Below, one piece after another: positions 42,447-50,331 of a stretch of 64,000 nt of DNA. The translations under genes and the position numbers were made by a program. Location: NCBI RefSeq assembly GCF_020991085.1, contig NZ_CP087719.1, forward strand, positions 2,252,001 to 2,316,000. The letters run 5' to 3'. The stretch comes from Roseomonas sp. OT10. Lineage in GTDB: Bacteria > Pseudomonadota > Alphaproteobacteria > Acetobacterales > Acetobacteraceae. The notes beneath the pieces were generated by a model. It was not told the DNA's origin. It worked only from the letters and a program-made list of their open reading frames with translations, and searched no databases. The first letter of the stretch is position 1. Each line of letters opens with the position of its first letter.

Positions 42447-43559
42447 TCAGCTCGTCGGCCGCGCCATGGTCTCGGTGACCCGCACCGGGGCGTCGGGGCG
42501 CAGACGCTGGATGCCGCGCACCACCACCGGCTCGCCCACGGCGACGCCACGCAGCACCTCCACCTCGCCCGGCAGGCGCTGGCCCAGCGCCACCTCCACC
42601 CGCTTGGCGCGGTTGTCGCGCACCACGAAGACGAAGGCGCGGTCGCCCACCGGGTCCAGCGCCTCCTCGGGGATCAGCAGCGCATCCGGCCGCTCCTCCA
42701 GCAGCAGCTCGACGGTCAGGAACATGCCGGGCTTCAGCGCCTCGTCGGCATTGTCGAACTCGCTGACCAGCCGGACGGTGCGGGTGGCGGTGTCGACCCG
42801 GGTATCGGCCACGGCGACCTGCCCCACGAAGCGGCGCTCGCCATAGGCGGCGCTGCGGGCCGTCACCTTGCTGCCGGCATGGACGCGAGCGACGTAGATC
42901 TCGGGGATGGAGAACTCCACCCGCACCCGGGAGAGGTCGTCCAGCGTGGTGACGGCGGTGCCCGGCTGGATCAGCGCGCCCAGGCTGACCTGCTTCAGCC
43001 CGACCCGACCGGCGAAGGGGGCGGTGATCCGCAGCTCGTTGATCTTGGCCTCGTTCTGCCGGACCCGCCCCTCCGCCTGGCGGGCGACGGCGGCCAGCGT
43101 GTCCACCCGCTGCTCGGCGATGGACTGGCCGGCCACCAGCCGCTGGGCGCGGTTCAGCTGCGACCGGGCGTCGTCCAGCATGGCGCGCGCCTGGTCCAGC
43201 TCGGCGCGGAGGGCGGCGTCGTCGAGCAGGACGAGCGGCTCCCCCTCCTTCACCTTCTGGCCTTCCTGGAAGCGGATGGCGGTGACCATGCCCGTCACCT
43301 TGGCGGTCACGGTCACCGCGTCCCGGGCCCGGACCGTGCCGACGCTCTCCGTCCGCTCGGCCACCGTCCCGGTGCGGACGGGCGCCACCACCACGCCGAT
43401 GGGCGCGTTGGCATTGCCGGAGGCGGTGGCGCGGGCGGCAGGCTCCAGCCCCAGCAAGGCCAGCGGCCGGGGCAGCCCAACCCTGTCGCCATAGAAATGC
43501 CAGCCCGCGCCGAGGCCGGCGAGGGCGGTGAGAATCAGCAATTGGGAGCTCTTGCGCAT
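42447..43559 (-). CDS. RND efflux periplasmic adaptor (membrane fusion protein)
   Basis: This protein of about 370 residues has an N-terminal membrane anchor or uncleaved signal (QLLILTALAGLGAGWHFYG). Then come a biotinyl-lipoyl-like half domain (VTVTAKVTGMVTAIRFQEGQKVKEGEPLVLLDD), a coiled-coil hairpin (about 95-165) and a second lipoyl half (RITAPFAGRVGLKQVSLGALIQPG). A beta-barrel and a membrane-proximal domain follow. I used ATG 43559; a GTG at 43595 is also open. It joins the RND permease to an outer-membrane channel. It heads the operon, with the permease 23 bp downstream. Confidence 0.92.
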   Translation of the reverse strand: MRKSSQLLILTALAGLGAGWHFYGDRVGLPRPLALLGLEPAARATASGNANAPIGVVVAPVRTGTVAERTESVGTVRARDAVTVTAKVTGMVTAIRFQEGQKVKEGEPLVLLDDAALRAELDQARAMLDDARSQLNRAQRLVAGQSIAEQRVDTLAAVARQAEGRVRQNEAKINELRITAPFAGRVGLKQVSLGALIQPGTAVTTLDDLSRVRVEFSIPEIYVARVHAGSKVTARSAAYGERRFVGQVAVADTRVDTATRTVRLVSEFDNADEALKPGMFLTVELLLEERPDALLIPEEALDPVGDRAFVFVVRDNRAKRVEVALGQRLPGEVEVLRGVAVGEPVVVRGIQRLRPDAPVRVTETMARPTS

Positions 43560-43754
43560 GGACCCGGACAGCCTGCCTCCGGGACGTTGAGACACGGCGT
43601 GCCGCAGCGCAAGACTTTGTGAGTTGCGTTACGCGCTTCTCATCCGGCGGGCACGGCGGGGGCCGGCCCGTAGCGGCCGGTGGCGGTCCCGCCCCTTCCC
43701 GGTGGGGCGCCGTGACGGCATCCTGGCGGCGGCACGTCGGGAAGGGTGGCCGGA

Positions 43755-44009
43755 ATGCGGGCGATCTACGTCATGATCAAGTGCGAGATGGGCCAGTCCT
43801 ACCGCGTGGCCCGGGAGATGGCCGACAGCATCGTGGAGCTGTCGGAGATGCATTCCACCTCCGGGCAATACGATCTGCTGGGCAAGTTCTACCTGGAGGC
43901 CGACCAGGATATCGGCCTCTTCGTGGTGGAGCGCGTCCAGACGGTGCCGGGTATCAAGGACACCTACACCATCCAGACCTTCAACGCCTTCACGGTCAGC
44001 CGGGACTGA
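43755..44009 (+). CDS. Stand-alone Lrp/AsnC ligand-binding (RAM) domain protein
   Basis: This protein of about 84 residues consists of only the C-terminal RAM/ligand-binding domain of Lrp/AsnC regulators (RAIYVMIKCEMGQSYRVAREMADS, then YDLLGKFYLEADQDIGLFVVERVQTVPGIKDTYT). The helix-turn-helix part is missing. Such proteins bind amino acids and may form octamers on their own or with full-length Lrp members. The ATG at 43755 has GAAGGG/GTGG upstream. It is a single gene, divergent from the RND operon. Confidence 0.85.
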   Translation: MRAIYVMIKCEMGQSYRVAREMADSIVELSEMHSTSGQYDLLGKFYLEADQDIGLFVVERVQTVPGIKDTYTIQTFNAFTVSRD

Positions 44010-44047
44010 AACCGGCCCACCCGGCTCCGGACCCATGCAGCGCGGGG

Positions 44048-44064
44048 CCGGCCCACCGGGCCGG
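44048..44064. terminator. Hairpin between convergent genes
   Basis: CCGGCCC, loop ACC, and GGGCCGG form a 7-bp stem between the RAM-domain gene and the amidase gene, which are convergent. It may end transcription in either direction; there is no T-run. Confidence 0.4.
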
Positions 44065-44088
44065 TGAAGCCGGCCCGTGTGAACCGGC

Positions 44089-45585
44089 TCAGTCGAAGCC
44101 GATGAAGCCCGGCATGCCCGAGATGGGCGGGGCCTGCCGCAGCCGGCCGAGGTCGGGGACCGGCCGGGCCAGCGTGGGGTCGCCCTTCACCTCCGCCTCG
44201 ATGGCGGCGGCGACGGCCAGGACCAGGGCATCGCCGCCACGGGGGCCGATGATCTGCAGGCCGAAGGGCATGCCGCGCGAGTCCACGCCCATCGGCAACG
44301 AGATCGCCGGGTGGCCGACCAGGGTCACGCCATAGGCCAGCGCCAGCCAGTGGAAGTAGCTGTGCGTCTCCTGCCCGTCGATCACCCGGGGGTACAGCTC
44401 GCTCCAGGGCCGCGGGGAGACGGTGATGGCCGGCGAGATCATCACGTCCACGTCGCGGAAGAAGGCCTGCCAGCGCCGGTAGATCGCCGTCTGCGTGACC
44501 GCGGCACGGGCGTGGTCGGCCAGGCTGTAGCCATCCCCCTCCGCGACATTGGCCCGCACGTTGGGGCCGTAGTCCTGCGGATTGGCGCGGACCTTGTCGC
44601 CCAGCCCCGCCAGGAAGTTGTCCGCGCGCAGGACGGCGAAGGCCTCGTCCGCGCCGCTGCTGTCCGGATGCCCCTGGCGCAGCTCGCCGAACAGGGGCTC
44701 CAGCGCCGCCACCCGGGCGCGGAACGCCTCGCGCACGAGGCCTTCGGTGGGGGCGAAGCCCAGATCCTCGGTCGCCGCGACGCGCAGGCTGGACAGGTCG
44801 ACCCGGCGCACCGGGAAGAAATCGGCAGGCACCGCCCGCGCGGGCCGGTCGTGCAGCGTATAGGCCAGCGGGTCGGCGGCATCGTCCGAGGCCATGGCCG
44901 ACATCATCAGGCACAGGTCGGGCACGTTGCGCGCCATGGGGCCGAGCACCGGCAGCGGCGTCCAGCCGATCGGCCGACGCCCGGAGGGGACGATCCCCGG
45001 GCTGGGGCGGAAGCCGACGATGCCGCAGAAGGCTGCGGGGTTGCGCAGCGAGCCGCCCGTGTCGGAGCCCGACGCGAGCGGCACCATGCCGCAGGCCAGC
45101 GCCACCGCCGAGCCGCCGGAGGAGCCGGCCGCCGAGCGGGTCGGGTCGAAGGGGTTGCCGGTGGCGCCGTAGACGGCGTTGCGGGTGTTCGCGCCGGCGC
45201 CGAACTCCGGCGTGTTGGTCTTGCCCAGCACGATCCCGCCGGCTTCGCGCAGCCGCGCCACCATGCCCTGGTCACGGTCGGGGACATGGTCGCGGAAGAT
45301 GGGGCTGCCATAGGTGGTGACCAGCCCGGCCGTATCCTCCAGGTCCTTGATGCCCAGCGGCAGGCCGTGCAGCGGGCCCAGCCGGGCGCCGCCCTTCGCC
45401 TCGCGCTCCGCGTTGCGGGCGGCGGCCAGGGCGCGGTCGGTGTCCAGGGCGACCATGGCGTTCACCGCCTTGTCCACCTCCCCGATCCGCGCCAGGCAGG
45501 ACTGCACCAGCTCCACCGGGGAGAGCTTGCGCGTGCCGATCAGGCGCCGCGCCTCCAGCGCGGTCAGGTCGCAGGCGTCGGTCAT
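44089..45585 (-). CDS. Amidase-signature-family hydrolase
   Basis: This 498-residue amidase has the Ser-cisSer-Lys triad: Lys80 in [11 protein letters not shown], the cis-Ser in [15 protein letters not shown] (about 155-156) and the nucleophile Ser179 in [15 protein letters not shown]. It hydrolyses amides, with unknown substrate; relatives include glutamyl-tRNA amidotransferase A and aryl-acylamidases. Its ATG overlaps the stop of the macro-domain gene (ATGA). A GGT homologue lies upstream of that on the same strand, so the three genes are one transcription and translation unit. Confidence 0.88.
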   Translation of the reverse strand: MTDACDLTALEARRLIGTRKLSPVELVQSCLARIGEVDKAVNAMVALDTDRALAAARNAEREAKGGARLGPLHGLPLGIKDLEDTAGLVTTYGSPIFRDHVPDRDQGMVARLREAGGIVLGKTNTPEFGAGANTRNAVYGATGNPFDPTRSAAGSSGGSAVALACGMVPLASGSDTGGSLRNPAAFCGIVGFRPSPGIVPSGRRPIGWTPLPVLGPMARNVPDLCLMMSAMASDDAADPLAYTLHDRPARAVPADFFPVRRVDLSSLRVAATEDLGFAPTEGLVREAFRARVAALEPLFGELRQGHPDSSGADEAFAVLRADNFLAGLGDKVRANPQDYGPNVRANVAEGDGYSLADHARAAVTQTAIYRRWQAFFRDVDVMISPAITVSPRPWSELYPRVIDGQETHSYFHWLALAYGVTLVGHPAISLPMGVDSRGMPFGLQIIGPRGGDALVLAVAAAIEAEVKGDPTLARPVPDLGRLRQAPPISGMPGFIGFD

Positions 45586-46067
45586 GCGGCGAGTTCCTTC
45601 CGGTACAGATCCAGCATCGCCGTGTCGAAGCAGGCGAAGGTCACCTCCAGCCCCTCCCCCGCCGCCCGCGCGGTCTGCACCGCGATGCGGGTGGCGGGGG
45701 CGGCGGGGTAGCCGTAGATGCCGGTGGAGATGGCGGGAAAGGCGATGCTCCGCCCGCCGGCCCCGCGCAGCAGGGCCAGGGCGTTGCGGTAGCAGGCGGC
45801 GAGGAGGTCCGCCTCGCCGGCACCGCCGCCCTGCCACACGGGCCCGACGGCGTGGATGACGTGGCGGGCCGGCAGGCGGAAGCCCGGGGTGATGCGGGCC
45901 TCCCCGGTCGGGCAGGGCGCGAGGGCGGCACAGGCACGGGCCAGTTCCGGGCCGGCGGCGCGGTGGATCGCGCCGCAGACGCCGCCGCCCGGGGCCAGTG
46001 ACCCGTTGGCGGCATTGACGATGGCATCCAGCGCCAGGGTGGTGATGTCCGCCCGGATCGCCTGCAC
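45582..46067 (-). CDS. Macro-domain protein (ADP-ribose/O-acetyl-ADP-ribose hydrolase-like)
   Basis: This 161-residue single macro domain has the family phrases [33 protein letters not shown] and [20 protein letters not shown]. The Asn-Asn pair and glycine loop fit ADP-ribose binding and O-acetyl-ADP-ribose deacetylase activity. It uses a GTG start (46067) preceded by AGGGAGG. It lies 35 bp after the GGT homologue stop and overlaps the amidase start. The pairing with these neighbours is uncommon as far as I know. Which ADP-ribosyl substrate it acts on is not clear. Confidence 0.88.
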   Translation of the reverse strand: MQAIRADITTLALDAIVNAANGSLAPGGGVCGAIHRAAGPELARACAALAPCPTGEARITPGFRLPARHVIHAVGPVWQGGGAGEADLLAACYRNALALLRGAGGRSIAFPAISTGIYGYPAAPATRIAVQTARAAGEGLEVTFACFDTAMLDLYRKELAA

Positions 46068-46102
46068 GCCGCCCTCCCTGCCGCCGGTCGCGGTCGCCGG
46101 CG

Positions 46103-47710
46103 TCAGTAGCCGAGGGCGATCCCGTCCTTGCGCGGGTCGGAGCCGCCGATCAGCACGCCGCGCGCGTGGTCGATCCGGATCGCCTGCCCGCCGCCATGCG
46201 GCTTGTCGATCAGGGTGCAGCCATGGCCCAGGCGTTCGAGCTGGTCGATGACCGCGCCGGGGATGCCGCGCTCCACCTGGACCTTCCCCGTGGAGGGAAA
46301 CAGCCGCGCGAGGTCCAGCGCCGCCTGCGGGTCCAGGCCGAACTCGAAGTGGTTGGACAGGAAGTAGGTCTGTCCCATCGGCTGGAAGTGCCCGCCCATC
46401 ACCCCATAGGGCATGATCGCGCGGCCGCCCTGGGTCACCATGCCCGGGATGATGGTGTGCATCGGCCGCTTGCGCGGGGCGATGCAGTTCGGGTGGCCCT
46501 CCTGGAGCCGGAAGCCGAAGCCGCGGTTCTGCAGCATCACGCCGGACTTCTCCGCCAGGATGCCCGAGCCGAAGCCCTCGAAGAGCGAGTTGATGAAGGA
46601 GACGGCGTTGCCGTCCTTGTCGACCACGCAGAGGTAGACAGTGTCCTTGTGCCGCTGCCAGTCCGCCTGGCCCGCGGGCGGCAGCTCCGGCATGGCGCGG
46701 TCGTCGCGGATCAGCGCCCGCAGCGCCTCGCCATAGGCGGGGGAGATCAGGTGCTCGACGGGAACGTCCACCTGGGACGGATCGGCCAGGAAGGCGTCGC
46801 GGTCGCGATAGGCGAGGCGCGCCGCCTCGATGTGGCGGTGCAGCCGCGTGGGCGAGAGCGGGCCGCCCTCCGGCGTCTCGAAGCCCGCCAGGGTGTTGAG
46901 GATCTGGAGCACCAGCATGCCCGAGCCGTTGGGCGGGCACTGGTGCACCTCCATCCCGCGCCAGCGCGTGCGGATGGGGGTGACGAACTCCGCGACGGTC
47001 AGCCCCTCGGCGAAGTCCTCCTCCGTGTGCAGCCCGCCCGCCTCGCGCAGCGTCGCCACCATGTCGGCGGCGATGGGGCCGGTGTAGAAGGCGCGCGCCC
47101 CGTCCTTGGCGATGGCGCGCAGCGTCGCGCCCAGCTCCGGCTGGCGGAAGATGTCGCCCACCCCCGGCGTCTTGCCGTCCGTCAGGAAGCGCCGCGCCGA
47201 GGCCGGGTGCTTCGCCAGCTTGCCGGCGGAGCTGGCCCAGTCGGAGGCGACGCGCGGCGTGACCGGGTGCCCCTCCTCGGCATAGCGGATCGCCGGCTGC
47301 AGCACCGCGTCCAGTCCCAGCCGGCCATGCGTGCGGGAGAGCAGGTCCCAGGCGGAGATCGCGCCCGGCACCGTCACCGAATGGGCGGAGGTGTTGACCA
47401 TCGCCGTCAGCCCGGCCGCGCGCAGCGCCTCGGGCGTCGCCGCGGCCGGCGCCCGGCCGGAGCCGTTGAGCGCGACCACCTCGTCGCCGCCGGCCGGGAC
47501 GTAGAGGCAGAAGCAGTCGCCGCCGATGCCGGTGCTCTGCGGCTCGATCACCGCCAGGACCGCCGCGGCCGCGATGGCGCCGTCCATGGCGTTGCCGCCC
47601 TGGCGGAGGATGTCGAGCGCCGCCAGCGTCGCCGCGGTCATCGAGGTCGCCACCATGGCATTGGCAGACAGCGCCGGGCTGCGGCCCGGGCTGTGGAAGT
47701 CGCGGATCAC
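46103..47710 (-). CDS. Gamma-glutamyltransferase-family protein (second of three)
   Basis: This 535-residue protein uses a GTG start at 47710 with GGAGAGG about 9 bases upstream. The N-terminal [30 protein letters not shown] and the active-site [13 protein letters not shown], with Thr357 as the likely nucleophile, match gamma-glutamyltransferase. The C-terminal half has [15 protein letters not shown] and [13 protein letters not shown]. No signal peptide is seen. It is the first gene of the GGT-macro-amidase unit. It could cleave gamma-glutamyl amides such as glutathione or be a related acylase. Confidence 0.88.
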   Translation of the reverse strand: MIRDFHSPGRSPALSANAMVATSMTAATLAALDILRQGGNAMDGAIAAAAVLAVIEPQSTGIGGDCFCLYVPAGGDEVVALNGSGRAPAAATPEALRAAGLTAMVNTSAHSVTVPGAISAWDLLSRTHGRLGLDAVLQPAIRYAEEGHPVTPRVASDWASSAGKLAKHPASARRFLTDGKTPGVGDIFRQPELGATLRAIAKDGARAFYTGPIAADMVATLREAGGLHTEEDFAEGLTVAEFVTPIRTRWRGMEVHQCPPNGSGMLVLQILNTLAGFETPEGGPLSPTRLHRHIEAARLAYRDRDAFLADPSQVDVPVEHLISPAYGEALRALIRDDRAMPELPPAGQADWQRHKDTVYLCVVDKDGNAVSFINSLFEGFGSGILAEKSGVMLQNRGFGFRLQEGHPNCIAPRKRPMHTIIPGMVTQGGRAIMPYGVMGGHFQPMGQTYFLSNHFEFGLDPQAALDLARLFPSTGKVQVERGIPGAVIDQLERLGHGCTLIDKPHGGGQAIRIDHARGVLIGGSDPRKDGIALGY

Positions 47711-47889
47711 GGTCGGCACCTCTCCAGGCCAGCCGGCGCACACCCCCCTCGGGCGGCCCGGCGAGGCGGACGCTGGCATGGCCGCCACGGCAGGGCAACC
47801 GCGCGGTCCCGATCCGTGCCGGCCGGCATCATGGCGGCAGCGCATCGCCGCCCCTTCCCGCCCCGGCCGCCCTCGGCTACGGGGGCGGG

Positions 47890-48258
47890 ATGGACGCGAC
47901 CGAGCCCGCACCGGCCCCCGACACCCCGGCCAGCATCGAGGATTTCGACCGGCTGCAGATCCGCGCCGGCACCGTTCTGCGGGCCGAACCCTTCCCCGAG
48001 GCGCGCAAGCCCTCGATCAAGCTCTGGGTCGATTTCGGCGAGCCGATCGGGATGCGCCAGTCCTCGGCCCAGGTCACCGTCCACTACACCGCGGAGACGC
48101 TGGTGGGCCGCCAGGTGATGGCGGTGGTGAACTTCCCGCCCCGCCGCATCGCCGGCTTCCGCAGCGAGGTGCTGGTGCTGGGCGTGCCGGACGAACAGGG
48201 CGCGGTGGTGCTGCTGCGTCCCGACCTGGCGGTGCCCAACGGCGCCCGCATGTTCTGA
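47890..48258 (+). CDS. csaA: CsaA-type tRNA-binding/chaperone protein
   Basis: This 122-residue OB-fold protein has the tRNA-binding (EMAP-II/CsaA) pattern: [33 protein letters not shown], then [24 protein letters not shown]. CsaA in Bacillus acts as an export chaperone; other members bind tRNA. It has an 18-residue acidic N-terminal extension. It is followed 13 bp later by gpt. Confidence 0.88.
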   Translation: MDATEPAPAPDTPASIEDFDRLQIRAGTVLRAEPFPEARKPSIKLWVDFGEPIGMRQSSAQVTVHYTAETLVGRQVMAVVNFPPRRIAGFRSEVLVLGVPDEQGAVVLLRPDLAVPNGARMF

Positions 48259-48271
48259 GGAACGCAAGCCG

Positions 48272-48754
48272 ATGGCCCCGCGCTACTACACCGTCACCTG
48301 GGATCAGCTGCACCGCGACTGCAAGGCGCTCTCCTGGCGCCTGGTGGACAAGGGGCCGGGCGGCAGCCCGTGGAAAGGCATCGTCGCCATCACCCGCGGC
48401 GGGCTGATCCCCGCCGCCATCATCGCGCGCGAGCTGGACTGCCGCCTGATCGAGAGCGTCTCCGTCGTCACCTATGACGAGGAGGAGCGCGGCCAGCCGA
48501 GGGTGATGAAGTCGCCCGACGCCGCCGGCGACGGCGAGGGCTGGCTGCTGCTGGACGATCTGGTGGACACGGGCACCACCGCCCGGGTGGTGCGCGCCAT
48601 CCTGCCCAAGGCGCATTTCGCCACCGTCTACGCCAAGCCCGCCGGCAAGCCGCTGGTGGACACCTTCGTGACCGAGGTGAGCCAGGACACCTGGATCCTG
48701 TTCCCGTGGGACACGGAGCCGCAGTTCGTGGCCCCGATCGCGAAGTCCCGCTAG
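48272..48754 (+). CDS. gpt: Xanthine phosphoribosyltransferase
   Basis: This 160-residue type I phosphoribosyltransferase of purine salvage makes XMP and GMP from xanthine or guanine and PRPP. The PRPP loop is [15 protein letters not shown], and [19 protein letters not shown] carries the N-terminal pyrophosphate loop. Length and motifs fit Gpt rather than hypoxanthine PRT. The AGGA sits 11 bases before the ATG. It is convergent with the next gene, 27 bp away. Confidence 0.92.
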   Translation: MAPRYYTVTWDQLHRDCKALSWRLVDKGPGGSPWKGIVAITRGGLIPAAIIARELDCRLIESVSVVTYDEEERGQPRVMKSPDAAGDGEGWLLLDDLVDTGTTARVVRAILPKAHFATVYAKPAGKPLVDTFVTEVSQDTWILFPWDTEPQFVAPIAKSR

Positions 48755-48781
48755 CCGGGGCGGAGTGGGGCCGGCGGGCCC

Positions 48782-50086
48782 TCAGCCCTCCGGCGCCGGC
48801 TCCTCGCGGACGGCCAGCACCTTGTCCACGCGCCGGCCGTCCATGTCGACCACCTCGAAGCGCCAGCCGCTCCAGGCGATGCGGTCGCCCTCGCGCGGGA
48901 CGCGGCGCAGCAGCGCCAGGATCAGCCCGGCGACCGTGTGATAGCTGCCCTCCTGCGGCAGGGCCGGCAGGTCCAGCCGGGCCTTGAGCTCGTCCGAGGG
49001 CATGCTGCCATCCACCAGCAGGCTGCCATCCTGCCGCTCCACCGCCGGGCCCGGGGCGGGCTCGGGCTCCGCGCCCAGCTCGCCGACGATGGCTTCCAGC
49101 AGGTCCGCGGCGGTCACGATGCCCTCGAAGCTGCCGTACTCGTCCATCACCAGCGCCATGCCCAGACGGTCGCTGCGCATCCGCTCCAGCGCATCCAGGG
49201 CGGGCAGGTGGTCCGGCAGCACCATGGGCTGCCGCAGCGCCTCCGTGACGGAGACGGTCCCGCCCGCCAGCATCTGGTCGAGCAGGTCCTTGGTGGCGAC
49301 CACCCCCACCACGTTGTCCACCCGGCCGTCCGCGACGACGTAGCGCGTCATGCCATGGGTGCGGAGCTGCGTGGCGATCTCCTCCCGCGTCGCGGCGCGG
49401 TCCAGCCAGAGCACCTCCGGCCTGGGCGTCATCAGCGCCCGCACGGGCTTGTCCGCCAGGCGGAGGACCCGCTCGATCATGTCGCGCTCCTCGCGCTCCA
49501 GCGCCCCCGCCTGCGCGCCCTCGGCGACCACGGCCTTCACCTCCTCCTCGGTCACCCCCGCCTCCGTCGTCCCCGAGGTGCCGAGCAGGCGCAGCACGAG
49601 GCCGGAGGAGGAGGAGAGCAGCCAGACCACCGGTGCCGCGCCGCGCGACAGGGCGGCGAGCGGCCTGGCCAGGGCGCAGGCCACCGCCTCCGGGTCGCGC
49701 AGGGCGAACTGCTTGGGCACCAGCTCGCCCAGGATGAGCGACAGGTAGGTGATGGCCAGCACCACCAGCCCGAAGGCGATGTCGTCGCCATAGGGGGCGA
49801 AGCCCGGGATGCGGTCGATGACCGGGGCCAGGCTGGCCGAGAGCCGGGCGCCGCCGAAGGCGCCGGCCAGGATGCCGACCAGGGTGATGCCGACCTGCAC
49901 CGTCGGCAGCAGCCGCTCCGGATGGTCCACCAGGGAGAGCGCGGTGGTGGCGCCGGGGCGGCCCGCGCGCTGCATCGCCAGCAGCCGCCCGCGGCGGGAG
50001 GAGACGACCGCCAGCTCCCCCATGGCGAAGGCGCCGTTGACCAGCACCAGCAGGAGGATGATCCCGATCTCGATCAGGGCGGACAT
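48782..50086 (-). CDS. CNNM/CorC-family membrane protein (hemolysin-type)
   Basis: This 434-residue protein has an N-terminal DUF21/CNNM membrane domain of about four helices (IEIGIILLLVLVNGAFAMGELAVVSSRRGRL and later VQVGITLVGILAGAF, FGLVVLAITYLSLILGELVPKQFAL). A pair of CBS domains (about 210-330, with VRALMTPRPEVLWLD) and a C-terminal CorC/HlyC domain follow. The family includes magnesium/cobalt exporters; direct transport has been shown for some only. It is divergent from the GH17-GT2 gene with 245 bp between. Confidence 0.9.
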   Translation of the reverse strand: MSALIEIGIILLLVLVNGAFAMGELAVVSSRRGRLLAMQRAGRPGATTALSLVDHPERLLPTVQVGITLVGILAGAFGGARLSASLAPVIDRIPGFAPYGDDIAFGLVVLAITYLSLILGELVPKQFALRDPEAVACALARPLAALSRGAAPVVWLLSSSSGLVLRLLGTSGTTEAGVTEEEVKAVVAEGAQAGALEREERDMIERVLRLADKPVRALMTPRPEVLWLDRAATREEIATQLRTHGMTRYVVADGRVDNVVGVVATKDLLDQMLAGGTVSVTEALRQPMVLPDHLPALDALERMRSDRLGMALVMDEYGSFEGIVTAADLLEAIVGELGAEPEPAPGPAVERQDGSLLVDGSMPSDELKARLDLPALPQEGSYHTVAGLILALLRRVPREGDRIAWSGWRFEVVDMDGRRVDKVLAVREEPAPEG

Positions 50087-50331
50087 GCAGCCTGTCTAGC
50101 CCACGCCCGGCCGTACGGGGAGCGGGCCGGCCTCGCCCGGATGCGCGCCGGCCCCGGCAACTGTTCCGATTACAGAACCTTACGCCGCGAAAATGCCGCA
50201 ATCGGGTCCGAAGCGCGCCGCAGCGGGAGACGTTGATGCAGGGGACGTGCGGTCCCGGATTCGGCCGCGCTGCCCGGAGCCGCCGGGCGGCGCGTCGCCC
50301 GAGGCGGAACCGCAGAACCGCCGGACCCGCG

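Noticed and set aside
37664-42550. A 1628-codon minus-strand frame overlapping the RND permease and amidohydrolase
   Set aside because: It runs through two well-identified genes in a different frame and is nearly all Gly, Ala, Arg and Pro.
50236-50331. The upstream ATG as start of the GH17-GT2 gene
   Set aside because: It has a GGGAG upstream, but the added 32 residues are almost all Arg, Ala and Gly, unlike the N-termini of this family. I kept it as an alternative only.
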